This document shows, in pieces, positions 1 to 8,790 of a DNA stretch of 64,000 nucleotides (within the stretch, counting starts at the first letter, position 1; each line of letters starts with the position of its first letter). The notes beneath the pieces are model-generated. The model saw only the letters and a list, made by a program, of their open reading frames with translations, did no database searches and was not told where the DNA came from. The DNA is from Parapedobacter indicus (GTDB taxonomy: Bacteria > Bacteroidota > Bacteroidia > Sphingobacteriales > Sphingobacteriaceae): contig NZ_FOQO01000004.1 of the NCBI RefSeq assembly GCF_900113765.1, forward strand, positions 367,109 through 431,108, in the 5' to 3' direction. Made by a program: the position numbers and the translations under genes.

Positions 1-1
1 T

Positions 2-649
2 GGTGTGTTGGTGCTTATGCACGATGAAACCCTCGACCGAACAACCACCGGAACCGGACAGGTACAAGATGTGGAATTTTCTGCATTAAAAAAACTGAAA
101 CTGAAAGACATAGAAGGCAACGTTACCCCCTACCGAATACCCACTTTGGATGAAACGCTCCAATGGGGTGCAGGGAAGGTGATTTTTACGCTGGATGTCA
201 AACGTGGTGTGTCTTATGCTTCGGTCATTGATGCCATCCGCCGAAATAAAGCCGAAGCCTACAGCGTAGTTATCACGTACAGTGCAGATCAAGCGGCTGT
301 CGTTCACCAGCTCGCACCCAACGTCATGATTTCCGCATCTATCCAGTCGGCCGGCGACCTGCTTAGATTGAATGACCACAGTATTCCCGATAACCGCCTC
401 GTCGCCTTTGTCGGCACACGTGAGGCAGACAAGGAACTCTACGATCTGCTCCACGGACACGGCATTCTTTGCATTCTGGGCACCTTGGGCAACCTGGATA
501 AACAGGCTGCCGTGCGTGGAGATACAGTTTACACCGCATTGATAGAGCGAGGCGCAGATATTCTGTCGACCGATCGGCCCCTCGAAGCGGGTAAGGCCTT
601 ACAGGCCTACCGCATTAAACATAAAATAACGTCCCGTTTTATTAAATAA
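2..649 (+). CDS. Glycerophosphodiester phosphodiesterase family protein, 3' part only
   Basis: The reading frame is open to the left edge, so the N-terminus lies outside the window and the apparent GTG start at 5 is internal. The visible part starts close to the motif HDETLDRTT, the signature of the GDPD TIM barrel, which hydrolyses glycerophosphodiesters to glycerol-3-phosphate and an alcohol. A second conserved strand reads FTLDVKRG, which probably carries a metal-ligand acid, and the C-terminal GADILSTDRP matches the usual end of the barrel. The stop is only 6 bases before gldA, so the two are probably co-transcribed. Substrate and location cannot be judged without the N-terminus. Confidence 0.88.
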   Translation, partial: GVLVLMHDETLDRTTTGTGQVQDVEFSALKKLKLKDIEGNVTPYRIPTLDETLQWGAGKVIFTLDVKRGVSYASVIDAIRRNKAEAYSVVITYSADQAAVVHQLAPNVMISASIQSAGDLLRLNDHSIPDNRLVAFVGTREADKELYDLLHGHGILCILGTLGNLDKQAAVRGDTVYTALIERGADILSTDRPLEAGKALQAYRIKHKITSRFIK

Positions 650-655
650 ATACAG

Positions 656-1381
656 ATGTCCATCGAGGTTACCACGCTCCACAAGTCTTACGGTACGAAT
701 GCCGCGGTAAAAGGCATTTCCTTTCGTGCCAAGCCGGGACGGGTACTGGGATTTTTGGGACCTAACGGTGCGGGCAAATCCACCACATTGAAAATTCTGT
801 CGGGCAGCATTCCTCCCACTTCCGGCCATGCGTCTGTATATGGCTTCGACGTATACCAAGACAGCTTGACTGCTCGTCAACACATTGGCTATCTGCCGGA
901 ACATAATCCACTCTATCTGGACATGTATGTGCACGAAATGTTGGCCTTCGCCGCAGGAATCCATCGCATTACCCGTGCTCGTGAACGAATAGCTGAAGTT
1001 ATTTCCCTAACCGGACTGGAATCCCAACAATATAAAAAAATTAATGAACTGTCCAAGGGCTACCGGCAACGCGTTGGGTTGGCGCAAACCATTTTGCACG
1101 ACCCTAAAGTACTGATTTTAGATGAACCTACATCAGGGCTGGATCCCAACCAGTTACAGGATATTCGCTCCCTTATCAAACAGCTGGGTATTCAGAAAAC
1201 TGTTCTGCTGTCCACCCATATTATGCAGGAAGTGGAAGCCGTTTGTGACGACGTGATCATCATCCATCAGGGCCACATCGTTGCTGATTTTCCGTTGGAA
1301 GAACTGGCTGTGAGATACCCCGACTTGGACCTGGAATCACTCTTCATGCGGCTTACTACTCCCTCTTCTCCCATCATTTAA
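656..1381 (+). CDS. gldA: ABC transporter ATP-binding protein, GldA-like
   Basis: This 241-residue ABC ATPase has Walker A GPNGAGKST (35-43), signature LSKGYRQ (131-137), Walker B VLILDEPTSGLD (151-162) and switch His187 in STHIMQEVE. Length and the LSKGYRQRVGLAQ pattern fit GldA, the ATPase that works with GldF (permease) and GldG in Bacteroidota gliding and surface-secretion machinery. A GldF-GldG fusion follows about 1 kb downstream on the same strand, separated by an unrelated outer-membrane protein gene. Start ATG at 656 lies 6 bases after the upstream gene. Family and partner assignment are firm, but whether this organism glides cannot be judged here. Confidence 0.85.
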   Translation: MSIEVTTLHKSYGTNAAVKGISFRAKPGRVLGFLGPNGAGKSTTLKILSGSIPPTSGHASVYGFDVYQDSLTARQHIGYLPEHNPLYLDMYVHEMLAFAAGIHRITRARERIAEVISLTGLESQQYKKINELSKGYRQRVGLAQTILHDPKVLILDEPTSGLDPNQLQDIRSLIKQLGIQKTVLLSTHIMQEVEAVCDDVIIIHQGHIVADFPLEELAVRYPDLDLESLFMRLTTPSSPII

Positions 1382-1409
1382 ACAATATGGCATGTTTTGT
1401 GTTAATATC

Positions 1410-1431
1410 AATGTAGTTAAAAAACTACATT
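1410..1431. promoter_or_regulatory. Perfect 9-bp inverted repeat with 4-base loop upstream of the barrel gene
   Basis: AATGTAGTT (1410-1418) and AACTACATT (1423-1431) are perfect complements around AAAA. It lies 29 bases after gldA and 31 bases before the next start codon. No T-run follows, so a repressor operator or RNA processing hairpin is as likely as a terminator. Confidence 0.5.
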
Positions 1432-1462
1432 AAAATCAGATTTAACACTAAAAGCGAAAACC

Positions 1463-2038
1463 ATGAAACATGTATTTTTATTTTCAGCACTATTTTTAGC
1501 TGGGGTCTTTGCAGTGAATGCCCAAGACATCAATAAACCCCAAACCTCTGCCAACGTAGGAATGACCCCTGTTCAAAAGGGCAATTGGATTGTCGGCGGA
1601 AGTTTAGGTAGTTTGGGATACAGTTTTGAAGGGGAAAATTTCAACATTATGTTGAATCCTCGGGCAGGATATTTCATTTCAGACGGTGTTGCAATCGGGT
1701 TGGGATTGATCGGCTCGTTGGCCACCGTACCTGATGAAGATGACGTATGGGGATACGGTGTCTCACCCTTTGTTCGTTATTACTTCCCGCAAGGTTCCAG
1801 TGCAACGGGCCGTTTTTTTGCACAGGGTGACGTTGGTATTTCCGGTAGCTCACCTGGATCTGGTGCCTCACTGGCACTTGGTGCTAATGTAGGTTATGCC
1901 CATTTTATTACCAGTAGTGTAGCACTTGAAGTGACTGCCGGCTATAACTATAGCAAAGCCACCGTTTCGGGTTCAACCGGCCAAAGTGGCTTGGGTGTAG
2001 CCTTGGGGTTCCAGGTTTATCTTCCCGGACAGCGATAA
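1463..2038 (+). CDS. Outer-membrane beta-barrel protein
   Basis: The 191-residue product starts with a clear Sec signal peptide (Lys at 2, hydrophobic stretch 4-16, cleavage probably after VNAQ). The mature part is rich in Gly, Ser and Tyr with alternating hydrophobic residues and ends in FQVYLPGQR, as expected of a small 8-stranded porin-family or OmpA-like barrel without a peptidoglycan-binding domain. It sits alone between gldA and gldFG, with its own inverted repeat upstream and a strong terminator downstream, so it is probably transcribed independently. The ligand or role is unknown. Confidence 0.8.
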   Translation: MKHVFLFSALFLAGVFAVNAQDINKPQTSANVGMTPVQKGNWIVGGSLGSLGYSFEGENFNIMLNPRAGYFISDGVAIGLGLIGSLATVPDEDDVWGYGVSPFVRYYFPQGSSATGRFFAQGDVGISGSSPGSGASLALGANVGYAHFITSSVALEVTAGYNYSKATVSGSTGQSGLGVALGFQVYLPGQR

Positions 2039-2064
2039 AATCTACATAATTAAAGTTAACCACG

Positions 2065-2098
2065 AAAGCGCGGATGATCTTTGTCCGCGCTTTTTTTT
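2065..2098 (+). terminator. Rho-independent terminator after the barrel gene
   Basis: GCGCGGA (2068-2074) pairs with TCCGCGC (2084-2090), with A-T extension from the preceding A tract, followed by eight T at 2091-2098. Confidence 0.9.
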
Positions 2099-2332
2099 AA
2101 ATCTATTCACCCCATTTCAAAGATGTTTCCGAATTAAAATTTAGACAAAAAAATTTGATTATATTGATTTAAGCTTATTTTATAGTCTTTTTATAGCGTA
2201 AATACAGTAAAAAAGTCTATAAAGACAATGGTTATAATATAAATCATTGGATTTTATAAAACTTAATCTGTTTATTTATTCTATTGATTTAGGACATTGC
2301 TCCGAAACTTCTCAAGCACTTCCCGTCCGCTG
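2099..2332. other. AT-rich intergenic stretch
   Basis: Between the terminator and the gldFG promoter the sequence is strongly AT-rich. I see no ORF with coding character and no convincing hairpin here. Confidence 0.6.
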
Positions 2333-2363
2333 TTTGTTTCGTAAACGTTTTTCCCTATTTTCG
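2333..2363 (+). promoter_or_regulatory. Promoter of gldFG
   Basis: TTTG (2333-2336), 19 bases, then TATTTTCG (2356-2363) match the Bacteroidota TTTG/TAnnTTTG promoter with one mismatch. The predicted transcript would begin about 15 bases before the TTG start. Confidence 0.65.
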
Positions 2364-2384
2364 GGGCATTAAATCGCCAACGAT

Positions 2385-4790
2385 TTGCTGAGTATCTACA
2401 AAAAGGAAATAGCGGCCTACTTCAATTCGCTCACGGGCTATTTGGCAATTGGCCTATTCCTACTGATGACCGGTCTCCTTTTATGGGTTTTTCCGGATAC
2501 GAGTATCCTCGATTACGGATATGCAACGCTTGAGAGCTTTTTCCAGCTCAGCCCCTACCTGTTTATGTTTCTTATTCCGGCGATTACCATGCGAAGTATT
2601 GCCGGTGAAAAGGCCGAAGGAACCTGGGAACTCCTACTTACGCGGCCCGTACGGATGTGGCACCTGATACTTGGCAAATACTTTGGCAGCCTTACCGTCG
2701 TACTGTTAGCGTTGCTTCCCACGTTGATATATGTGGTCACTGTTTATCAGTTAGCGCTTCCCCAGGGGAATATAGATACCGGTGCAATGGTAGGATCTTA
2801 CCTCGGCTTGGTATGTTTGGGCGCCGCTTTTGTGGCCATTGGTCTATTCACCTCTGCACTCAGCCGCAATCCGATCGTTTCCTTTTTGCTCGCGATGCTG
2901 CTGTCTTTTTTGCTGTTTTATGCATTTGATGCACTCAGCAGGATGCCTTTTTTTAACTCCTACAGCTATTTGACTTCCCGCTTGGGTGCCCAAGCCCATT
3001 ACGATGCCATCAGCCGGGGTGTATTGGATAGTCGCGATGCCTTGTACTTCATCAGCGTGATAACGGTATTTCTCGGATGTACCCATGTCATATTAAACAG
3101 AAATCGGAATACGTGGAAAAAAATAGCAATCATTGAGCTCGCTTTTATCGGGGGATTAATATTGATCAATATCCTCGGGTCTTTCTATTTTTCCCGTATT
3201 GATTTTACCGCCGAAAAACGGTTTACGCTATCGGTACTTGCAAAACATACCGTAAGCAATCTCCAGGAGCAGGCACACATTATCCTATTGCTCGATGGCA
3301 AGCTCCCCTCCGGTTTTGAGCGGTTGAAAAGATCCACTGTGGATTTAATGAATGATTTAGCTACTTATTCCGCTGGCAAGCTGACCTTCGAAGTTGTGAA
3401 CCCATTGGATGTAGATATACAGCAACAACAAACCAATACGGAAGCCCTTGCTGACAGGGGCATCACGCCAACCAACCTCAATGTACGTACCGGGACAGGA
3501 TTTTCCCAACAATTGATCTTCCCTGCGGCATTAATTACTTATGGGGATCATGAAATCCCTATAAATTTGCTGCTAAGCCGCATCGGGGCCTCCCATGAAA
3601 CCGTACTGAACAATTCCATCCAAAACTTGGAATATGCCGTGGTATCTGCGCTGCGCAAAGTCAGTTCGGGCGGACGCCCCCTGATTGGGTTTACCGAAGG
3701 GCACGGCGAATTGGACAACCTAGCGCTTTTTGATGCCATCCAGACCCTTACAACCGGATTTCAGGTAGGTTTTGTCAACCTGGACAGCATCACGTTTGAA
3801 GGGCTTAACCAACTGGCAGCACTTGTCATAGCCAAGCCAACTCAGGCATTTACCGAAACTGAAAAATTCAAGATTGATCAATTTGTCATGAATGGCGGAA
3901 GTGTACTGTGGGCGATCGACCAAACGGATGCTGAACTGGACAGCATGCGTACAACCGGCGACCAGACGGTGATCACCAGGCAGTTGAACCTTGACGACCT
4001 ATTGTTTACCTACGGGATACGATTCAACTATGACCTCCTCGCCGATATGAATTGTGCACAGATACCGCTCGCAATGGGACGCTTAGGAAACCAAGCGCAG
4101 ATTGAACTCGCTCCGTGGCTGTTCTATCCGGTTTTTATGCCAGTGACGTCGCACCCGGTCCTAAAGAATCTGGAGGGTATCCGTAGTGAATTTGCAGGCA
4201 CAGTGGATACGATCACTGTAGCGGGTATACGCAAATCTGTCGTCCTCCAATCGTCCCCGTTTTCACGGTTGCTAAATCTCCCGGCAACGATCTCCCTGCA
4301 AATGGTTGAAGAGTCTCCCGATCCCGCAGCGTTTAAAAACAAACCCTATGCAGTAGCAGCACTGCTGGAAGGACCTTTCCCATCCGCGTTTTTAAACCGG
4401 CCGGCACCTCCTGGAATCAAAGCACCCATCAAGATACCTGAACGGGGAAAACCCGCAAAAATGATTGCTATTGCGGACGGCGATGTATTCAAAGGACAGG
4501 TCAATCCGAACGACGGATCGCCCTACCCCCTAGGTTGGGACCGATATACCGAGCAGCAGTATGGCAACAAGTCCTTCCTGCTCAACGCGATCGACTACCT
4601 GACCGACGATGCGGGCATCATTGCACTCCGAGGAAAAGAAATCAAGTTGCGTTTGTTGAATCAGGTAAAGATCAACGAAGAACGCCAGTATTGGCAGCTC
4701 CTCAATGTCGCTTTGCCACCTGCGCTGTTGTTGCTGTTCGGGTTCGCACGAGGGTATTTGAGAAAACGGCGTTATACGTCACTGCGGTGA
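2385..4790 (+). CDS. gldFG: GldF-GldG fusion: ABC permease joined to auxiliary periplasmic protein
   Basis: In this 801-residue protein, residues 1 to about 240 form a six-helix ABC-2 permease domain like GldF (starts LSIYKKEIAAYFNSL, conserved EKAEGTWELLLTRP). Helix 250-275 then opens a GldG-like domain with a large periplasmic ABC_transp_aux region (for example FTEGHGELDN) and a last helix near 771-790 followed by a basic tail (RKRR). GldF and GldG are separate in Flavobacterium but occur joined in Sphingobacteriaceae. With the upstream GldA it would form the Gld ABC complex. The start is TTG at 2385: a stop codon precedes at 2370 and the promoter lies just upstream. No frameshift is needed to join the halves. 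Confidence 0.85.
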   Translation: MLSIYKKEIAAYFNSLTGYLAIGLFLLMTGLLLWVFPDTSILDYGYATLESFFQLSPYLFMFLIPAITMRSIAGEKAEGTWELLLTRPVRMWHLILGKYFGSLTVVLLALLPTLIYVVTVYQLALPQGNIDTGAMVGSYLGLVCLGAAFVAIGLFTSALSRNPIVSFLLAMLLSFLLFYAFDALSRMPFFNSYSYLTSRLGAQAHYDAISRGVLDSRDALYFISVITVFLGCTHVILNRNRNTWKKIAIIELAFIGGLILINILGSFYFSRIDFTAEKRFTLSVLAKHTVSNLQEQAHIILLLDGKLPSGFERLKRSTVDLMNDLATYSAGKLTFEVVNPLDVDIQQQQTNTEALADRGITPTNLNVRTGTGFSQQLIFPAALITYGDHEIPINLLLSRIGASHETVLNNSIQNLEYAVVSALRKVSSGGRPLIGFTEGHGELDNLALFDAIQTLTTGFQVGFVNLDSITFEGLNQLAALVIAKPTQAFTETEKFKIDQFVMNGGSVLWAIDQTDAELDSMRTTGDQTVITRQLNLDDLLFTYGIRFNYDLLADMNCAQIPLAMGRLGNQAQIELAPWLFYPVFMPVTSHPVLKNLEGIRSEFAGTVDTITVAGIRKSVVLQSSPFSRLLNLPATISLQMVEESPDPAAFKNKPYAVAALLEGPFPSAFLNRPAPPGIKAPIKIPERGKPAKMIAIADGDVFKGQVNPNDGSPYPLGWDRYTEQQYGNKSFLLNAIDYLTDDAGIIALRGKEIKLRLLNQVKINEERQYWQLLNVALPPALLLLFGFARGYLRKRRYTSLR

Positions 4791-4885
4791 TTTGAATAAC
4801 CCTGCACCAGAGATGAGTACGGACAGGCGTTGCCTCCTACCAAAAATCCTCTGGAAGAATACTGATTATAACAGAAAATAGGGCA

Positions 4886-5355
4886 TTACATTCCACCGTC
4901 AATAAAAATGACATCAAGTTTATCCGTCATTACCTGTCCCCTTAGGTCCCTGGCGATAATTTTGCCATCAGGGTCCAGCAAAAAGTTAGCTGATATCATG
5001 GTTATGCCATACAGGACAGCCGCCTCGTTTTTCGTGCCCCTGAGATCGGAAACTTGTGCCCAGGGTGAGCCCGTCTGCCTCTATGGCTTCCAGCCAGGCA
5101 TCGCGCTGGCCCGGGTTATCCATGGAAACGCCCAGGATTTCGAACCCCTTGTCCTTATATTGATCATAAGCTTTGACCAGATTTGGATTTCCCCCCGTCA
5201 AGGACCGCACCAACTAGCCAGAAATCTAGAAGCAGGTATTTACCCCTGAAATCGGAAAGCCTTATTGTGTCCCCCTTCGGTGTCTGTTGCCGAAAGTCCG
5301 GTGCAATTTGCCCTATCTGCGTTTTATCTTGGGACGCTAGCAGAACTAACGCCAA
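4886..5355 (-). pseudogene. Remnant of a TlpA/AhpC-type thioredoxin-fold protein
   Basis: Translating the minus strand in shifting frames gives a continuous TlpA-like domain: QIGQIAPDFRQQTPKGD, LSDFRGKYLLLDFW, NPNLVKAYDQYKDKGFEIL, GQRDAWLEAIEADGLT, then NEAAVLYGITM and FLLDPDGKIIARDLRGQ, ending at a stop at 4886. Restoring it requires one inserted base after LLLDFW, one missing A just before NPNLV, and removal of one extra G in the run at 5063-5065. After the first repair the active-site WCGPC would read WCGP-stop, a TGA replacing the second Cys. A stop also lies just upstream of the TTG at 5355, so any N-terminal domain is gone. The family are periplasmic thiol-disulfide oxidoreductases. Several independent lesions point to a dead gene rather than one sequencing error. 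Confidence 0.82.
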
Positions 5356-5435
5356 GCGTCGTATCTAGTTTTGGCTCTTTCCTAAGGGTCAAATACAACA
5401 AAAAACCAATGAGTGTCAAATCTCAAGAAAGAAAT

Positions 5436-5480
5436 AAAAAAAAGAGGAATCCCAGAATTAGGACTGGATTATTCCTCTTT
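5436..5480 (-). terminator. Terminator of the tRNA-Gly/tRNA-Leu transcript
   Basis: AAAGAGGAAT (5441-5450) pairs with ATTCCTCTTT (5471-5480). Read on the minus strand the hairpin is followed by a run of eight T. Confidence 0.85.
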
Positions 5481-5491
5481 TACTGTATCAG

Positions 5492-5577
5492 TACCTGGAG
5501 CGGGAATCGAACCCGCACTCGCTTTAGGGCGAACAGGATTTTAAGTCCTGCGTGTCTACCAGTTCCACCATCCAGGC
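5492..5577 (-). tRNA. tRNA-Leu (anticodon UAA)
   Basis: The minus strand folds as an 86-base class II tRNA. Acceptor arms GCCTGGA and TCCAGGT pair, the T-loop GTTCGATTC is present, the variable arm is long as expected for Leu, and the anticodon loop ACTTAAAAT carries TAA. CCA is not encoded. Confidence 0.96.
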
Positions 5578-5637
5578 TTGGGTGGTCTTTTAACAATAAA
5601 TCCCTTTTTCTCTTTGCAAGAAGAAGGGATCTCTTGG

Positions 5638-5710
5638 AGCGAAAGACGAGGTTCGAACTCGCGACCTCAACCTTGGCAAGGTTGCGCTCTACCAACTGAG
5701 CTACTTTCGC
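5638..5710 (-). tRNA. tRNA-Gly (anticodon GCC)
   Basis: This is a 73-base minus-strand cloverleaf with acceptor GCGAAAG/CTTTCGC, D-loop AGCTCAGTTGGTAGAGC, anticodon loop TTGCCAA and T-loop GTTCGAACC. It lies 60 bases upstream of tRNA-Leu and shares its promoter and terminator. Confidence 0.97.
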
Positions 5711-5726
5711 TTGCTGTTTGTGGATG

Positions 5727-5758
5727 CAAATATAGTGCAGTTTTCCACTTCTGTCAAC
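5727..5758 (-). promoter_or_regulatory. Promoter of the tRNA-Gly/tRNA-Leu unit
   Basis: On the minus strand GTTG (5755-5758), 20 bases, then a perfect TATATTTG (5727-5734). It lies 17 bases upstream of tRNA-Gly. Confidence 0.8.
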
Positions 5759-5774
5759 ATTTTTTTAAAAAAAT

Positions 5775-6230
5775 TCACAATTCGTTGTCATTCAAGAGTT
5801 CAAGAATCAGTTCGCTCTCATACCCTTTACTCAATGCATATTGAAACAGTTTATTTTTCCGCTTATGGGGTTGCTTTTCTTTTTCCAACCGTGCCTTTGC
5901 GCACAGAATGGCAAATAGTTTCTCCCGGTATTCCCATTCATCCAAGCTGGACAATGCCGTCCCTATGAGTGGCGCAGACACCGATTTCAGAATCAAACCC
6001 TGCTTAATCTTATACCTTCCCCATCCTTTCATACGAAATCTGCCCGATGCATAAGCCAGCGCAAATCGTTCTTCGTTGAGGAAATTATCCGCAATCAAGT
6101 CGGCAATGACCGCTTCCACATCTCCCTGATGAAGTCCCCAGCTATAAAGCTTGTCGCGCACTTCCTGCTGCGACCGTTCCTGATAAGCACAATAGGCTTC
6201 CGCCTTCATTTTTGCAGCCATACGCTCCAT
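5775..6230 (-). CDS. recX: Regulatory protein RecX
   Basis: The 151-residue all-helical protein has the RecX pattern: AYCAYQERSQQEVRDKL near the N-terminus, FLNEERFALAYASGRFR in the middle (NEERFA is typical) and KGWGRYKIKQGL after it. RecX binds RecA filaments and restrains strand exchange. The stop follows LNDNEL. ATG codons at residues 1, 4 and 7 are all possible starts. The 5' end lies close to the divergent murF-alr gene, and the two probably share a short control region. Confidence 0.85.
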   Translation of the reverse strand: MERMAAKMKAEAYCAYQERSQQEVRDKLYSWGLHQGDVEAVIADLIADNFLNEERFALAYASGRFRMKGWGRYKIKQGLILKSVSAPLIGTALSSLDEWEYREKLFAILCAKARLEKEKQPHKRKNKLFQYALSKGYESELILELLNDNEL

Positions 6231-6286
6231 TTAGCCAAAATGGCAAAAAATTAGATCAGTACCTAAAAAATGTTGAAATTCGTGCC

Positions 6287-8749
6287 ATGGATATAGACGA
6301 ACGGCTTTACACCATCCGGCAGATCTCGGCACTTATACCGACTGTCCGCATTTCCATCGCGGACGACACGGCAACCGTGGCTACGCTGCTCTTTGACAGC
6401 AGAAAACTATCGGACACCGTGCATGGGTTGTTTTTTGCGTTGGAGGGACGGCGTGATGGCCACGTATATATCAGCGATGCATATGCGCAAGGGGTACGGA
6501 ATTTTGTGGTAGCCGAAAGTAAAGTCGACGTATCCGCTTTTCCGGATGCGAACTTTTTAGTAGTTCAAGATACATTAGAAGCACTCCAAACGTTGGCCGC
6601 TCGTCATCGTGATCGTTTTATGCACCCCGTAATCGGCATCACCGGAAGCAACGGAAAGACGGTTGTCAAAGAATGGCTAGTCCAATTGCTGTCGCCCGAA
6701 TACCACATTGCCCGCAGCCCCAAAAGCTACAATTCCCAAATTGGAGTCGCGTTATCATTGTGGCAGCTTGATGGCACCTCCGATCTGGCGATTATCGAAG
6801 CCGGTATCAGCCGGCCGAACGAAATGGGTGCCTTGCAGCGCATGATTCGACCGGATATTGCTGTATTGACGAACATCGGATCCGCCCACGACGAAGGGTT
6901 TTCATCGATCGACGAAAAAATCACTGAGAAGCTCAAGCTTTTTGAAGGCGCCAAAATTGCCGTTTTCCCGCCTGTTCACCTTCGTGGTATCCCGATGCCG
7001 ACCGCGAAACAGCAGCTAACTTGGGGCGTGGACGAAGGGAAGTTGCGAGTAACGGCGCATCAATTGTTGGACGGGAACCGATGCCGGATCCACGCGCGGT
7101 ATCAGAACGAAGAGCTAACAGTTATCATTCCATTTACCGATGCGGCTGCCCGCGAAAATGCCGTGTGCTGCTGGGCGGTAATGCTTGCCATGGGCTACGA
7201 ACAAAAGGTGATCAGCGAGCGAATGGTTCTGCTTCAACCGGTCGAAATGCGGCTGGAAATGAAAAAGGGCATCAACCAATGCACGGTGATAGACGACAGT
7301 TACAGCAACGACCTTTCGTCGCTTGCTATTGCCCTAGACTTTTTGCAACAGCAGCAGCAACATACTAAACTTACATTAGTATTGTCGGATATACCAAGTG
7401 CTACTTTTTATGAAGATAATATTTACGAAAAGGTATCCACCTTATTAAAAAACAGTGGAATAAGCCGACTGATAACCATTGGCCCCACACTCTTGAAACA
7501 CGCATCCAAATTTGCTTTTTTAACCCACGAAGCATTTCTCGACACCCAATCATTTTTATCCGAATTTCCATCACTGACATTCCAAGATGAAGCTATTTTA
7601 TTGAAAGGTGCAAGAAAATATGCATTTGAAAGGATTAGTCGGTTGCTGACTGCGAAATCGCACGATACTGTGCTTGAAATCAATCTGAATGCGGTAGAGC
7701 ATAACCTCAATCAATACAAGTCCCTCCTATCCCCGTCAGTTAAATTAATGGTCATGGTAAAGGCCTTTTCCTATGGGAGCGGTAGTTTTGAGGTGGCCAA
7801 TCTGCTCCAGTTCAACAAGGTCGATTATTTGGCCGTGGCGTATGTAGATGAGGGTGTGGAATTGCGGAAAGCGGGCATTCAATTGCCAATTATGGTGATG
7901 AGTCCGAGGCCAACATCCTTTGATGCCCTGTTGGCGCACCGGTTGGAACCGGAGATATACAGCTTTGCCATTTTAACTGATTTTGTCGGAGTACTGATTG
8001 AGAGAGGGCTATCGGACTATCCCATCCATCTTAAACTGGACACAGGAATGCACCGATTGGGATTTTCAATACAAGATATCGATTTACTAATTAACTATTT
8101 AAAGGACACATCTGCTGTAAAAGTTCAGTCTATATTTTCTCATTTAGCGGCCGCCGGAACACCCGTACATGATTCATTTACAGAAACCCAACTGGCTAGT
8201 TTTGGAGAATTTGCCGAGCGACTGAGCACGACCCTGGGATATCCTGTTATCCGGCATATTGCCAACACTGCCGGTATTCAGCGTTGGCCACAGGCTCACT
8301 TGGATATGGTACGGCTGGGTATTGGACTATACGGCATCGGCAATGAGGGCGGACAAATGCTATTCCTGCAACCGGCAAGTTCTCTGAAAACGACGGTAAT
8401 ACAAACCAGAAAGGTGGCAGCTGGGGAAAGTGTGGGGTATGGTAGGCGCGGTCTTTTATCAAGAGACAGCGTAATTGCTACGGTCAGCATCGGCTACGCC
8501 GATGGTTATGACCGGCGCTTCGGAAACGGCGTGGGTCAGATGACCATAGGAAATGCAACCGTGCGCACCGTGGGCGACATTTGCATGGACATGACCATGC
8601 TGGATGTCAGTGGACTGGATGTGAAAGAAGGTGACGAAGTAACCGTCTTCGGCAATGTGGAGAAATTAGCTAAGACCATTGGTACCATTCCATATGAGTT
8701 GCTGACGGGAATATCGCAGCGCGTGAAGCGGGTATATTATTATGGGTAG
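6287..8749 (+). CDS. murF-alr: Bifunctional MurF ligase / alanine racemase
   Basis: In this 820-residue fusion the first half is MurF, which adds D-Ala-D-Ala to UDP-MurNAc-tripeptide, with P-loop GITGSNGKT near residue 117 and the N-terminal LLFDSRKLSD region. The second half, from about 465 (LEINLNAVEHNLNQYKSLL), is a PLP alanine racemase: Lys492 in VMVKAFSYGSGS binds PLP, and VGYGRRGLL and SIGYADGY hold the other active-site elements. The fusion is known in Bacteroidota and couples D-Ala production to its use in peptidoglycan. I chose ATG 6287 because the longer frame (from 6212) overlaps recX and its extra residues lack family character. Confidence 0.93.
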   Translation: MDIDERLYTIRQISALIPTVRISIADDTATVATLLFDSRKLSDTVHGLFFALEGRRDGHVYISDAYAQGVRNFVVAESKVDVSAFPDANFLVVQDTLEALQTLAARHRDRFMHPVIGITGSNGKTVVKEWLVQLLSPEYHIARSPKSYNSQIGVALSLWQLDGTSDLAIIEAGISRPNEMGALQRMIRPDIAVLTNIGSAHDEGFSSIDEKITEKLKLFEGAKIAVFPPVHLRGIPMPTAKQQLTWGVDEGKLRVTAHQLLDGNRCRIHARYQNEELTVIIPFTDAAARENAVCCWAVMLAMGYEQKVISERMVLLQPVEMRLEMKKGINQCTVIDDSYSNDLSSLAIALDFLQQQQQHTKLTLVLSDIPSATFYEDNIYEKVSTLLKNSGISRLITIGPTLLKHASKFAFLTHEAFLDTQSFLSEFPSLTFQDEAILLKGARKYAFERISRLLTAKSHDTVLEINLNAVEHNLNQYKSLLSPSVKLMVMVKAFSYGSGSFEVANLLQFNKVDYLAVAYVDEGVELRKAGIQLPIMVMSPRPTSFDALLAHRLEPEIYSFAILTDFVGVLIERGLSDYPIHLKLDTGMHRLGFSIQDIDLLINYLKDTSAVKVQSIFSHLAAAGTPVHDSFTETQLASFGEFAERLSTTLGYPVIRHIANTAGIQRWPQAHLDMVRLGIGLYGIGNEGGQMLFLQPASSLKTTVIQTRKVAAGESVGYGRRGLLSRDSVIATVSIGYADGYDRRFGNGVGQMTIGNATVRTVGDICMDMTMLDVSGLDVKEGDEVTVFGNVEKLAKTIGTIPYELLTGISQRVKRVYYYG

Positions 8750-8790
8750 GGAGTGAAAGAACAAGATTCATAAGGACAAAAACAAAAAAT

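Noticed and set aside
6227..6243. CCATTT-AGCCA-AAATGG dyad at the recX start as an operator
   Set aside because: Only six base pairs, partly coding, and in an AT-rich context where such matches are common.
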